A DNA stretch of 64,000 nucleotides from an uncultured Collinsella sp. (GTDB lineage: Bacteria; Actinomycetota; Coriobacteriia; Coriobacteriales; Coriobacteriaceae). Below are positions 24,998 to 32,560 of the stretch, in pieces. The stretch lies in NCBI GenBank assembly GCA_900759045.1, contig CAAETU010000002.1, positions 21,492 to 85,491 of the forward strand. The letters are read 5' to 3'. Each line of letters opens with the position of its first letter. Position 1 is the stretch's first letter. Under the pieces are notes generated by a model that was not told the origin of the DNA, searched no databases, and saw only the letters and a list, made by a program, of their open reading frames with translations. The translations under genes and the position numbers were made by a program.

Positions 24998-26338
24998 CTA
25001 ACTCCATTCAGCGATGTTGATCATTCTTTCGAGGCGCCACGTTAGCGCCTCTTTTAGATAAGGCAGTCTCGCTGCTAGGGCATCGTTTTTAGACAGAATC
25101 TCGATCGCCTCGTCGACAAAACCTTCGAGTTTGTCCCCGTCAAACCAGTTCATATCCTCAACAAGCAACATTTGTTTTGCGGGACTTGAATGGAACTGCG
25201 CGCTGGCAAAACTGTGCTCTCCTGCCCGAAGCTCCTCTAGAGATATGTTGCACCAGAGCGATGAACCCGAATCGAAGATGGGAGCTGGTCTGCAAGCCAG
25301 TGAGTTGACGTTTCGCACGAGGCCGAAGTTGCGCCAATGACGATCGTAGTTGGCGATGATGTCGTCGCACACGATCATGCGGTCAAGGGCATCCTTGACG
25401 CCTGTCACCCCGAGCTCCTCGCAGTTTGCTACGTATCGCTCGTAGTCGGTTAGTCGTTCATCTGCGTTTGCGTGCTGGTTTACATAGAACGCAGGGACAT
25501 ACTCTTCTTCATCAGTTAAGAAGACATCGCATATGCTCAGGGCGGAAGTGCCCGTGCCCTCGAGCGAGTAAGGCACATAATCGCAGGTGTTTAGGATGCG
25601 ACGGTGGAGCGTGGTCGCCACCAGCTCGTTATAAGGTTCCTGGTTCAGGTGCGCTCCTGCCTTATGCAGAATTCGACGCTCGCCCTCGCACGTCCAGTAC
25701 TTTTGAAGATTGCCGTCCGAGGTGTTATCGGGCTTTGCGGCAGCCGCTTTTCCCTCTGGGGCGAAGGGTGCAATGGTTAGCGAGACGTCATCAAAGGCAT
25801 TATTGAAGAAATTGATATCTTCCCACGCGAGACCGGAGTCTTGGGGCCTGATCCAATACTGGTCGGATAAGGAGAGACCAAGATTTCGCTGTACGAGTTC
25901 ATCGGGAACATCGACTGCGGCTTCTGCAAGCAGGGAGGCTAGCCCAATGCGTGCGAGCGGGATACCGCGGCCGCGCCACCAGATGCGGAAGGAGTCGAGC
26001 GATATGGGGCTATTAGGGCCAAATACTCCAATAGGGGCGTGGGCGTAATCGATGTCGGCACCGATGTGGGTAAAGTCTTTTCGCGATGTGCTGTAGACCA
26101 GCTGAGCGACCTCGTGCGTGCGGTTCATGAGGGTGAACGCGATCTCGCTCTTACCGTGGCCGCGGCGGGGACGTCCCCCCGTTTTGGTCACGGAACGGAG
26201 TCGCGTGTCGACGCTGTCTTTGTCGATGAGCCATACACCAGAAGCCTTGCGGGCCTCAAGTGCTCCGTTTTTTATGAGCTCCTGCACCCTGCGCGGGGTG
26301 ATGCCGAGCAGCTCGGCGGCTTCTTTGGTAGTCAACAT
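24998..26338 (-). CDS. excisionase-type helix-turn-helix fused to a HipA-like kinase
   Basis: 446 residues. Residues 1-55 are a MerR/excisionase winged helix (LTTKEAAELLGITPRRVQELIKNGAL ... SGVWLIDKDSV). After a basic linker comes a HipA-like kinase fold: WTCEGERRILHKAGA with a candidate ATP-binding Lys, EPYNELVATTLHRRI, the catalytic CDDIIANYDRHWRNFGLV and metal-binding APIFDSGSSLW. Antitoxin-like DNA binding and kinase are thus in one chain; no separate antitoxin gene is adjacent. ATG 26338 has GAAGGG 8 bases upstream; a longer frame to 26380 would start inside the operator. Convergent with yacP (26-base gap). Target unknown. Confidence 0.8.
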   Translation of the reverse strand: MLTTKEAAELLGITPRRVQELIKNGALEARKASGVWLIDKDSVDTRLRSVTKTGGRPRRGHGKSEIAFTLMNRTHEVAQLVYSTSRKDFTHIGADIDYAHAPIGVFGPNSPISLDSFRIWWRGRGIPLARIGLASLLAEAAVDVPDELVQRNLGLSLSDQYWIRPQDSGLAWEDINFFNNAFDDVSLTIAPFAPEGKAAAAKPDNTSDGNLQKYWTCEGERRILHKAGAHLNQEPYNELVATTLHRRILNTCDYVPYSLEGTGTSALSICDVFLTDEEEYVPAFYVNQHANADERLTDYERYVANCEELGVTGVKDALDRMIVCDDIIANYDRHWRNFGLVRNVNSLACRPAPIFDSGSSLWCNISLEELRAGEHSFASAQFHSSPAKQMLLVEDMNWFDGDKLEGFVDEAIEILSKNDALAARLPYLKEALTWRLERMINIAEWS

Positions 26339-26342
26339 CGCG

Positions 26343-26415
26343 AAACCCTTCGCCAGAACGAATAGTTTTATATATAGCAATTGTAATTAAAACTATTCGT
26401 TCTGGCGAATGGTTT
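26343..26415 (-). promoter_or_regulatory. long inverted-repeat operator/promoter of the HTH-kinase gene
   Basis: Two perfect 21-base arms (26349-26369 and 26389-26409), each with core CGCCAGAACGAATAG or its complement, extend with one mismatch to 27 bases (26343-26369, 26389-26415). The A/T-rich 19-base centre contains a minus-strand -10 candidate TATATA (26371-26376). The site directly precedes the ribosome site, so the HTH of the protein could shut off its own gene. Confidence 0.8.
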
Positions 26416-26562
26416 TAAGATTGAGGGCGCACTGACAGAAATGAACGGGCCTGGTACGCGTTGTTGCTGGATTTTGCATATTTGTATAACGCCGTGCGGC
26501 CTGTTGCGCCCCGTCCGCAATTCCTTTATTCTTAACTGGCTTCGCGTGAAAGCGCCAAGTGT

Positions 26563-26637
26563 GCCAGTGTGGCGCAACGGTAGCGCAACTGATTTGTAAT
26601 CAGTGGGTTGCAGGTTCGATTCCTGTCACTGGCTCCA
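26563..26637 (+). tRNA. tRNA-Thr (anticodon TGT)
   Basis: Acceptor GCCAGTG/CACTGGC, D-arm GCGC/GCGC, anticodon stem ACTGA/TCAGT around TTTGTAA (anticodon TGT, reads ACA), T-arm GCAGG/CCTGT (one G-T pair) with TTCGATT. Discriminator T, CCA encoded at 26635-26637. Confidence 0.97.
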
Positions 26638-26647
26638 TGAGAGTTTT

Positions 26648-26685
26648 GGGCCCTGTTCCCTTGTGGGACAGGGCCCGTTTCTATT
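26648..26685 (+). terminator. terminator after tRNA-Thr(TGT)
   Basis: GGGCCCTGTTCCC / GGGACAGGGCCC hairpin followed by GTTTCTATTT. Confidence 0.85.
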
Positions 26686-26731
26686 TATGTCTATAAGTCA
26701 GCGGGTGTGGTGCCAACCAAGCTTCAGGTTT

Positions 26732-26868
26732 GTCTCAATCTGTAACACGAAGAGGCTGGAAACCGTTCTAGCTGTTACAGAATGAGACGTAAGCTGGGGT
26801 CTCTGCGTAATATCTCAACCTGTAACAGATAGGGGAGAAAATGTTCTCTATATGTTACAGATCGAGAC
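26732..26868. repeat. two tandem hairpin elements, family E
   Basis: Copy 1 (26732-26788) has ends GTCTCAATCTGTAACA / TGTTACAGAATGAGAC; copy 2 (26813-26867) has TCTCAACCTGTAACA / TGTTACAGATCGAGA with an extra inner stem ATAGrGGA/TTCTCTAT. Centres differ but the ends are conserved. Two units only and palindromic, so not a CRISPR array. Part of a 700-base gene-free stretch between tRNA-Thr and tRNA-Tyr. Confidence 0.8.
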
Positions 26869-26924
26869 AAAAGCCGTGTCGAGCTCGGTTGCCCCCCTGA
26901 GCGTGGATTATCGGATGAACGAAC

Positions 26925-26980
26925 GTGGATAATCTGCCACTTTGGCCATGGGGACACGCCAAAAGTGGCAGATTATCCAC
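26925..26980. repeat. hairpin element, family F
   Basis: Arms GTGGATAATCTGCCACTTT and its complement, separated by GGCCATGGGGACACGCCAA, with GGC/GCC extending the stem. Flanked by short related words: GAGCGTGGATTATC at 26899-26912 and two direct AATCCACGCTCGATTTT-like copies at 26975-26989 and 27002-27017. From 27018 to 27250 nothing else is recognised; an open frame there (26965-27336) looks spurious. Confidence 0.75.
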
Positions 26981-27250
26981 GCTCGATTTCAAACGGAAGA
27001 AAATCCACGCTCGATTTTGCCTGGGAAGAGCAATCTTCTGTCTGGGAAGCCCCGATCTCGACCTATATTATAGGTGCAAATAAGCCGGTATCGAAGTTCG
27101 ATCCTGAAGGTGTACTCCACTACACCAAAGTGTTACCTTGGAAAACGTCATCTCTGTATCCAAAACCACCGTCCTTCATATCCAAACTCAGCAAAACCGC
27201 AGGTCAAAGGCATATAGATACGCCCGGCACCGTGTATATAGAGGTTTTCG

Positions 27251-27280
27251 TTGACAGCCCCCAAGGTGGCATCGTATTAT
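27251..27280 (+). promoter_or_regulatory. promoter of the tRNA-Tyr/Thr/Met cluster
   Basis: Consensus -35 TTGACA (27251-27256), 18-base spacer, -10 TATTAT (27275-27280); 62 bases before the first tRNA. Confidence 0.85.
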
Positions 27281-27342
27281 CTTCTTCGTTCGCGGGGGCG
27301 GCGGTCCAAAAGACCAAAGGACCTGCGGATACTTGAACGATT

Positions 27343-27424
27343 GGGAGTTTGCCCGAGTGGTTAATGGGGACGGGCTGTAAACCCGTTGGCTCTGCCTACA
27401 TAGGTTCGAATCCTATAGCTCCCA
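27343..27424 (+). tRNA. tRNA-Tyr (anticodon GTA)
   Basis: Class II tRNA with long variable arm. Acceptor GGGAGTT/AGCTCCC, anticodon stem ACGGG/CCCGT around CTGTAAA (anticodon GTA), T-arm ATAGG/CCTAT with TTCGAAT. Discriminator A at 27424; the next bases are CCC, so CCA is not encoded. Confidence 0.95.
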
Positions 27425-27434
27425 CCCGTCAAGT

Positions 27435-27510
27435 GCCTGTATAGCTCAGTCGGTAGAGCACTTCGTTGGTAACGAAGAGGTCACCAGTTCAAGTCTGGTT
27501 GCAGGCTCCA
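27435..27510 (+). tRNA. tRNA-Thr (anticodon GGT)
   Basis: Acceptor GCCTGTA/TGCAGGC, D-arm GCTC/GAGC, anticodon stem CTTCG/CGAAG around TTGGTAA (anticodon GGT), T-arm ACCAG/CTGGT with TTCAAGT; CCA encoded. Confidence 0.97.
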
Positions 27511-27513
27511 TCC

Positions 27514-27590
27514 GGCGGTGTAGCTCAGTTGGTTAGAGCACACGGTTCATACCCGTGGCGTCACTGGTTCGAATCCAGTCACCGCTACCA
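27514..27590 (+). tRNA. tRNA-Met (anticodon CAT, elongator type)
   Basis: GGCGGTG/CACCGCT acceptor (first pair G-T), anticodon stem CACGG/CCGTG around TTCATAC, T-arm ACTGG/CCAGT with TTCGAAT; CCA encoded. It lacks the three G-C pairs of the initiator anticodon stem. A lysidine-modified tRNA-Ile(CAT) is the alternative, judged less likely. Confidence 0.9.
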
Positions 27591-27686
27591 TAGGTAACAC
27601 GGTGGCTTCTCAATAGTATGTTGAGAGGCCACTATGGTATAAAGGCAAAGTCCCGTCCGGGGACGACCTGTTTAGAGGAGGGCTTT

Positions 27687-28877
27687 ATGGCCAAAGAGAA
27701 GTTTGAGCGCACTAAGCCGCATGTTAACATCGGCACCATTGGTCACGTCGACCACGGCAAGACCACGCTGACCGCTGCCATCACCAAGGTTCTCTCCGAG
27801 ACCGAGGGCTGCAAGGCTGACTTCACTGCGTTCGAGAACATCGACAAGGCTCCCGAGGAGCGCGAGCGTGGCATCACCATCTCCGTCGCTCACGTCGAGT
27901 ACGAGACCCAGAGCCGTCACTACGCTCACGTCGACTGCCCGGGCCACGCTGACTACGTCAAGAACATGATCTCCGGTGCTGCTCAGATGGACGGCGCTAT
28001 CCTGGTCATCGCTGCTACCGACGGCCCCATGGCTCAGACCCGCGAGCACATCCTGCTCGCCCGTCAGGTCGGCGTTCCCTACATCGTCGTCTTCCTGAAC
28101 AAGTGCGACATGGTCGACGATGACGAGCTCATCGACCTCGTCGAGATGGAGACCCGTGAGCTCCTCTCCGAGTACGATTTCCCCGGCGACGACATCCCCG
28201 TCATCCGTGGCTCCGCTCTGGGCGCTCTCGAGGGCGACGCCAAGTGGATGGACGCCATTCGCGAGCTCATGAAGGCCGTCGACGAGTACATCCCGACGCC
28301 TGCTCGTAATAACGACCTCCCGTTCCTGATGGCCGTTGAGGACGTTATGACCATCTCCGGCCGTGGTACCGTTGCTACTGGCCGTGTCGAGCGCGGTGAG
28401 CTCAAGCTCAACGAGCCCGTCGAGATCGTCGGCATCAAGGATACCCAGAACACCGTCGTTACCGGTATCGAGATGTTCCGTAAGTCCATGGACTTCTGCG
28501 AGGCTGGCGACAACGTCGGTCTGCTGCTCCGTGGCATCAAGCGCGAGGACATCGAGCGCGGCCAGGTTCTCTGCAAGCCCGGTTCGGTTACCCCGCACAC
28601 CAAGTTCACCGGCGAGATCTACGTTCTGACCAAGGAGGAGGGCGGCCGTCACACCCCGTTCTTCGATGGTTATCGTCCTCAGTTCTACTTCCGTACCACC
28701 GACGTTACCGGTACGGTCAAGCTCCCCGAGGGCACCGAGATGGCTATGCCTGGTGACCACATCACCATCGAGGGCGACCTCATCCACCCGATCGCCATGG
28801 AGGAGGGCCTGCGCTTCGCTATCCGCGAGGGTGGCCACACCGTCGGTTCGGGCATCGTCTCCACGATCATTGAGTAA
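27687..28877 (+). CDS. tuf: translation elongation factor EF-Tu
   Basis: 396 residues. GTPase that delivers aminoacyl-tRNA to the ribosomal A site. G1 GHVDHGKT, G3 DCPGHADY, G4 NKCDMVDD, then SALGAL; beta-barrel domains 2 and 3 end in [18 protein letters not shown] 27687 has GAGGAGGG upstream; the frame upstream of it is not coding. It directly follows the tRNA-Tyr/Thr/Met cluster; the 96-base gap carries a hairpin GTGGC-TCTCAA/TTGAGAG-GCCAC (27611-27640 approx.). tRNA-tuf linkage is common in bacteria. Confidence 0.98.
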   Translation: MAKEKFERTKPHVNIGTIGHVDHGKTTLTAAITKVLSETEGCKADFTAFENIDKAPEERERGITISVAHVEYETQSRHYAHVDCPGHADYVKNMISGAAQMDGAILVIAATDGPMAQTREHILLARQVGVPYIVVFLNKCDMVDDDELIDLVEMETRELLSEYDFPGDDIPVIRGSALGALEGDAKWMDAIRELMKAVDEYIPTPARNNDLPFLMAVEDVMTISGRGTVATGRVERGELKLNEPVEIVGIKDTQNTVVTGIEMFRKSMDFCEAGDNVGLLLRGIKREDIERGQVLCKPGSVTPHTKFTGEIYVLTKEEGGRHTPFFDGYRPQFYFRTTDVTGTVKLPEGTEMAMPGDHITIEGDLIHPIAMEEGLRFAIREGGHTVGSGIVSTIIE

Positions 28878-28904
28878 ATTAGCTCTTTGATATAGCTGAC
28901 TTAG

Positions 28905-28940
28905 AGAACCCGGCACTTATATGGGTGCCGGGTTCTTTTC
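28905..28940 (+). terminator. tuf terminator
   Basis: AGAACCCGGCAC (28905-28916) pairs with GTGCCGGGTTCT (28925-28936), then TTTC. Confidence 0.88.
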
Positions 28941-29081
28941 TGCAATGGATATTGAGCCGTTGCTGGTGTCGAGAGGATCGGTAATGGTCCTGGATGCACC
29001 GTCGATTAGCTCTCGATGGCTTCATTGATGTGTTCCAAATATGAATGGATCCACCGAGAACCAATTGACTCGAGGTTTTCA

Positions 29082-29111
29082 TTGACAGCACTTACGTGGA
29101 GCTGATAAAGT
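29082..29111 (+). promoter_or_regulatory. promoter of rpmG-tRNA-Trp-secE-nusG
   Basis: -35 TTGACA (29082-29087), 18-base spacer, -10 TAAAGT (29106-29111), 46 bases before rpmG. The sequence TTTTCrTTGACAGC is shared with the tRNA cluster promoter at 27251. Confidence 0.8.
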
Positions 29112-29156
29112 AACAACTCGTGCCCGTACGGGGCGGAAATGAAAGGTTCAGGATAC

Positions 29157-29306
29157 ATGCGTACTCTAGTTACTCTTGCGTGCACTGAGTGCAAGCGCCG
29201 CAACTATACGACCACCAAGAACAAGTCGACCATGCCTGATCGTATGGAGATCAAGAAGTATTGCCCCTGGTGCCGTCACCACACGCTGCACAAAGAGACT
29301 CGCTAG
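29157..29306 (+). CDS. rpmG: 50S ribosomal protein L33
   Basis: 49 residues: begins [21 protein letters not shown] and keeps two zinc-type pairs, CTEC and CPWC, so it is a C+ (zinc-binding) paralogue. Located at its conserved place before secE-nusG. AAAGG lies upstream of the ATG. Its frame is short and easily missed. Confidence 0.95.
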   Translation: MRTLVTLACTECKRRNYTTTKNKSTMPDRMEIKKYCPWCRHHTLHKETR

Positions 29307-29319
29307 TCTCTAGTCACAT

Positions 29320-29395
29320 ACGCCAGTAGTTCAATTGGTAGAGCATCGGTCTCCAAAACCGAGTGTTGAGGGTTCGAGTCCTTCCTGGCGTGCCA
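29320..29395 (+). tRNA. tRNA-Trp (anticodon CCA)
   Basis: Acceptor ACGCCAG/CTGGCGT, D-arm GTTC/GAGC (G-C,T-G pairing), anticodon stem TCGGT/ACCGA around CTCCAAA, T-arm GAGGG/CCTTC with TTCGAGT, discriminator G, CCA encoded. Lies between rpmG and secE, a frequent arrangement. Confidence 0.97.
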
Positions 29396-29404
29396 GTCAT
29401 TATT

Positions 29405-29436
29405 CCGTAAGCTCCCACTTGGGGGCTTACGGTTTA
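29405..29436 (+). terminator. hairpin between tRNA-Trp and secE
   Basis: CCGTAAGCTCCC / GGGGGCTTACGG stem (29405-29416, 29421-29432) followed by TTTAC; short T-run, probably a partial terminator or processing signal. Confidence 0.65.
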
Positions 29437-29471
29437 CTCATGTATAAGCGCATTGCGCGGAGGTAACCCAA

Positions 29472-29810
29472 ATGGCCAACAAGAAGAACAAGAAGAAGGC
29501 TCAGCAGCCGGCGCCTGCCAACAGTGCTGCCGCCAACTCCAAGGTTGAGGCCAAGAAGGCCGTTGCCAAGAAGAACGAGAAGGCTGCGAAGTCCAAGAAG
29601 AACGAGAAGCCTGGTTTCTTCGCCCGCACCAAGAAGTATTTCGCTTCGGTCAAGTCCGAGATGAAGCGTGTCACGTGGCCCGATAAGAAGGAGCTCGTGA
29701 ACTACTCGATTGTCGTTTGCGCTTCTCTGATCGTCGTCGGCGTCGTCATCGCTCTGCTCGATGCTGGCTTTGGCGAGGCTCTTGCTCTGTTCTCTGGATT
29801 GAGGGGCTAA
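29472..29810 (+). CDS. secE: preprotein translocase subunit SecE
   Basis: 112 residues. The C-terminal part is canonical SecE: amphipathic FFARTKKYFASVKSEMKRVTWPDKKEL followed by one membrane helix (about residues 76-96). Residues 1-50 are a Lys/Ala-rich extension not needed in minimal SecE (about 60 residues). Clamps SecY in the translocon. GGAGG 8 bases before the ATG; nusG follows after 3 bases. Confidence 0.95.
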   Translation: MANKKNKKKAQQPAPANSAAANSKVEAKKAVAKKNEKAAKSKKNEKPGFFARTKKYFASVKSEMKRVTWPDKKELVNYSIVVCASLIVVGVVIALLDAGFGEALALFSGLRG

Positions 29811-29813
29811 ACC

Positions 29814-30350
29814 ATGTCTAAGCGTTGGTACGTCGTTCACACTTACTCTGGATACGAGAACCGCGTTAAGTCCGATCTCGAGCATCGCATCGAGACTATG
29901 GGCATGCAGGACCGTATCTTTGATATCGAGATTCCTATGGAGCGCGTCACCGAGATTAAAGAGGGTGGCAAGCGTGAGACCAAGGATTCCAAGATCTTCC
30001 CGGGTTATGTCCTGGTCCGCATGGAGATGGATGACGATGCTTGGACGTGTGTTCGTAACACGCCCGGCGTCACCGGTTTCCTAGGCGGCAACGGCAAGCC
30101 CGCTCCGCTTTCCCGCGACGAGTACAACAAGATGACTCGTCGTCCCGGTAAGGGCGATTCGCCCAAGCGCACCTCGGTTGATATTGAGGTCGGTACGTCC
30201 GTCCGCGTCACCGATGGCCCGCTTACCGACTTTGATGGCAAGGTCTCCGAGGTTAACACCGAGGCTGGCAAGCTCAAGGTCACGCTGATGATCTTTGGCC
30301 GCGAGACGCCGGTCGAGCTCGACTTTAACCAGGTCGCTGTCATCGCTTAA
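29814..30350 (+). CDS. nusG: transcription termination/antitermination factor NusG
   Basis: 178 residues. NGN domain ([23 protein letters not shown] ... [24 protein letters not shown]) and C-terminal KOW domain ([29 protein letters not shown]). Links RNA polymerase to the ribosome or Rho. Part of the secE-nusG pair, followed by rplK after 120 bases. Confidence 0.97.
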   Translation: MSKRWYVVHTYSGYENRVKSDLEHRIETMGMQDRIFDIEIPMERVTEIKEGGKRETKDSKIFPGYVLVRMEMDDDAWTCVRNTPGVTGFLGGNGKPAPLSRDEYNKMTRRPGKGDSPKRTSVDIEVGTSVRVTDGPLTDFDGKVSEVNTEAGKLKVTLMIFGRETPVELDFNQVAVIA

Positions 30351-30470
30351 GTTTTCGTCCGTTCGCGCGAGCGTGCTTCTTCTGTGACTGCTCATCTCAG
30401 GAGTGCTTCTAACACGTGCGTGCTTACGATATAGCAAGTACTTCACACTCGTGATTCGAAAGGAATGACC

Positions 30471-30899
30471 ATGGCTGAGAAGAAGGTTGCCAACGTCATT
30501 AAGCTCCAGATTCCTGCTGGTGCAGCTAACCCCGCTCCTCCCGTCGGCCCCGCCTTGGGCGCTGCTGGCGTGAACATCATGCAGTTCTGCCAGGCCTTTA
30601 ACGCCGAGACGCAGGACAAGAAGGGCGACATTATCCCCGTTGAGATCTCTGTCTACGAGGATAAGTCCTTCTCCTTCATCACCAAGACCCCGCCGGCGGC
30701 TCACCTTATCAAGAAGGAGCTGAACCTCAAGTCTGGTTCCGCTAAGCCCCAGGCCGACAAGGTTGGTCAGCTCTCCCAGGAGCAGCTCACCAAGATCGCC
30801 GAGATCAAGATGCCGGACCTCAATGCCAACGACATTGACGCCGCCAAGAAGATCATCGCCGGTACCGCCCGTTCCATGGGCGTCACCATCGCTGAGTAG
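30471..30899 (+). CDS. rplK: 50S ribosomal protein L11
   Basis: 142 residues. N-terminal domain [29 protein letters not shown] and C-terminal rRNA-binding domain with GTARSMGV, standard L11. ATG 30471 (MAEKKV) has AAAGGA 6 bases upstream and is preferred to the ATG at 30465 (MTMAEKK). Confidence 0.97.
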   Translation: MAEKKVANVIKLQIPAGAANPAPPVGPALGAAGVNIMQFCQAFNAETQDKKGDIIPVEISVYEDKSFSFITKTPPAAHLIKKELNLKSGSAKPQADKVGQLSQEQLTKIAEIKMPDLNANDIDAAKKIIAGTARSMGVTIAE

Positions 30900-30974
30900 C
30901 GATTTCTTATGGTAACGACGGGTGCTCCGACCGGGGCGCCCGTTAAATGTGTGCAATAGGGCACACGATACGAT

Positions 30975-31002
30975 GTGGGAGGGCTCACGCCCGTTTAACC
31001 AC
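30975..31002 (+). promoter_or_regulatory. possible L1-binding site in the rplK-rplA spacer
   Basis: GTGG/CCAC outer pairs (30975-30978, 30999-31002) and GGGC/GCCC inner pairs (30981-30984, 30989-30992) with a short 5' and a longer A-rich 3' internal loop, just before the rplA ribosome site. L1 autoregulates its own mRNA through such mimics of its 23S rRNA site in many bacteria. A second hairpin at 30919-30945 (ACGGGTGCTCC/GGGGCGCCCGT) lies upstream. Confidence 0.5.
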
Positions 31003-31016
31003 AGGAGGTAATGCAC

Positions 31017-31724
31017 ATGGCTAAGCATGGTAAGAGCTATAACGCCGCTGCCGAGAAGATCGACCGCGCCACGCTCTACACCCCCCTTCAGGCTGCCAAG
31101 CTCATCAAGGAGCTCGACACCGCCAAGTTCGACGAGACCGTCGAGGCTCACTTCCGTCTGGGCATCGATACTCGTAAGGCTGACCAGAACATCCGTGGTT
31201 CCATCTCCCTGCCCCACGGCACCGGCAAGACCGTTCGTGTTGCCGTCTTCGCCGAGGGCGAGAAGGCCCGTGAGGCTGAGGCTGCCGGCGCCGACATCAT
31301 CGGTTCCGACGAGCTCGTCGCCCAGATTCAGAAGGGCGAGATCAACTTCGACGCCGCTATCGCTACGCCGAACATGATGGCCAAGGTTGGCCGCATCGGT
31401 AAGATCCTTGGTCCCCGTGGCCTCATGCCGAACCCCAAGCTCGGCACCGTGACCATGGACGTCGCCAAGATGGTCTCCGAGCTCAAGGCTGGCCGCGTTG
31501 AGTACCGCGCCGACCGCTACGGCATCTGCCACGTGCCCCTGGGCAAGAAGTCCTTCTCTGAGCAGCAGCTCGTCGAGAACTACGCTGCCCTGTATACCGA
31601 GATTCTGCGCGTCAAGCCCTCTTCTGCTAAGGGCAAGTACGTCAAGTCCATCTCCGTGTCTTCCACCATGGGCCCTGGCGTCAAGGTCGATCCCGCTGTC
31701 CAGCGTGACTTCCTGGCTGAGTAA
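31017..31724 (+). CDS. rplA: 50S ribosomal protein L1
   Basis: 235 residues. Standard L1 with [24 protein letters not shown] and the signature [28 protein letters not shown] region. ATG 31017 has AGGAGG 8 bases upstream; the ATG at 31011 is too close. Unlike most bacteria, rplJ does not follow: a terminator and 21.6 kb of other genes come first. Confidence 0.97.
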   Translation: MAKHGKSYNAAAEKIDRATLYTPLQAAKLIKELDTAKFDETVEAHFRLGIDTRKADQNIRGSISLPHGTGKTVRVAVFAEGEKAREAEAAGADIIGSDELVAQIQKGEINFDAAIATPNMMAKVGRIGKILGPRGLMPNPKLGTVTMDVAKMVSELKAGRVEYRADRYGICHVPLGKKSFSEQQLVENYAALYTEILRVKPSSAKGKYVKSISVSSTMGPGVKVDPAVQRDFLAE

Positions 31725-31760
31725 CTGCTAGTTATTGCCTGAGTACAGCAAGCATTGCTA

Positions 31761-31800
31761 AAGAAACCCGGTTCTGCCTTGTGCAGGACCGGGTTTCTTG
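31761..31800 (+). terminator. terminator after rplA
   Basis: AAGAAACCCGGTTCTGC / GCAGGACCGGGTTTCTT hairpin (31761-31799); ends the secE-rplA transcript. The A-run before the stem lets it also act on minus-strand transcripts. Confidence 0.85.
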
Positions 31801-31812
31801 CTATCGCGTCAA

Positions 31813-31851
31813 AACCACCATAAAGGGGACAGTGTCCCCTTTATGGTGGTT
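31813..31851. repeat. hairpin element, family C (copy 1)
   Basis: Perfect 19-bp arms AACCACCATAAAGGGGACA and its complement around a single G. The right end overlaps the stop codon of the minus-strand phosphoesterase, so it is positioned as that gene's terminator. Confidence 0.85.
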
Positions 31852-32560
31852 ACCAGGGTGTTCTGGCTGTTGAAGACTCGATGGCTTCGTGGCGTTTGAG
31901 TTCGCGACGCATGGTTTGCGAATTGAGCCAGGCTGCCTGCCAGCCACGGATGGGGTAGCGCGCTTCGTCCAGCTCAAACTGCGTATAGCCGCAGGCGTTG
32001 ATGATCGTTGCCCCGCATGCGTGCTGACGCTCACGTTGAAAGTCGCGACCATAGCATTGGTGCACATGCCCGTGCACCATGTAGTCGGGATTCCAGGACT
32101 CGAGCGCTGTGTTAAAGCATTTGAATCCTCGATGTGGCAGATCGTCCAGATCGCCCTCGCCGGCGGCGGGCGCATGGGTGAGCAAGATGTCGCAGCCACC
32201 GACCATCCTCACTTTACGAGACAGCTTGCGCACGCGCTTGGCCATCTCGCGCTCGGTGTACATGTTGGCGCCATCTCGATAGCGCATGGAGCCGCCAAGG
32301 CCTGCAATGCGGACGCCGCGGTACACGTAGACAGCGTCTTCGACACAGATGCAGCCACCTGGTGCATGACGCGCATAGCGGTCATCGTGATTGCCTCGCA
32401 CGTAGATGAGCGGTCTGTTGATGACCGTGACCAAAAACTCAAGATAGTCCGGGTCCAGATCACCAGCGGACAAAATCAGGTCGACACCCTCAAAGCGTTC
32501 TTTGCGAAAGCACTCCCAAAGGCATCGTTCTTCGGTATCGGCTATGGCAAGGATTTTCAT
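31850..32560 (-). CDS. calcineurin-like metallophosphoesterase
   Basis: 236 residues. All five metal-site blocks are seen in order: IADTEE (Asp; the usual DxH is changed to DTE), SAGDLDP, VRGNHDD, LLTHAP, VHGHVHQ. Probably a cytosolic phosphodiesterase or phosphatase of YfcE/MJ0936 type; substrate unknown. The first block lacks the expected histidine, which could alter metal binding. It overlaps the upstream sensor-like gene by 4 bases (ATGA), implying translational coupling and a joint role. Confidence 0.8.
   Translation of the reverse strand: MKILAIADTEERCLWECFRKERFEGVDLILSAGDLDPDYLEFLVTVINRPLIYVRGNHDDRYARHAPGGCICVEDAVYVYRGVRIAGLGGSMRYRDGANMYTEREMAKRVRKLSRKVRMVGGCDILLTHAPAAGEGDLDDLPHRGFKCFNTALESWNPDYMVHGHVHQCYGRDFQRERQHACGATIINACGYTQFELDEARYPIRGWQAAWLNSQTMRRELKRHEAIESSTARTPW

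Noticed and set aside
26732..26868. CRISPR array
   Set aside because: Only two units, internally palindromic, without uniform repeats or spacers and without cas genes.
26965..27336. 123-codon open frame before the tRNA cluster
   Set aside because: Starts inside a hairpin repeat, runs over the tRNA promoter, has no ribosome site and unlike codon use.
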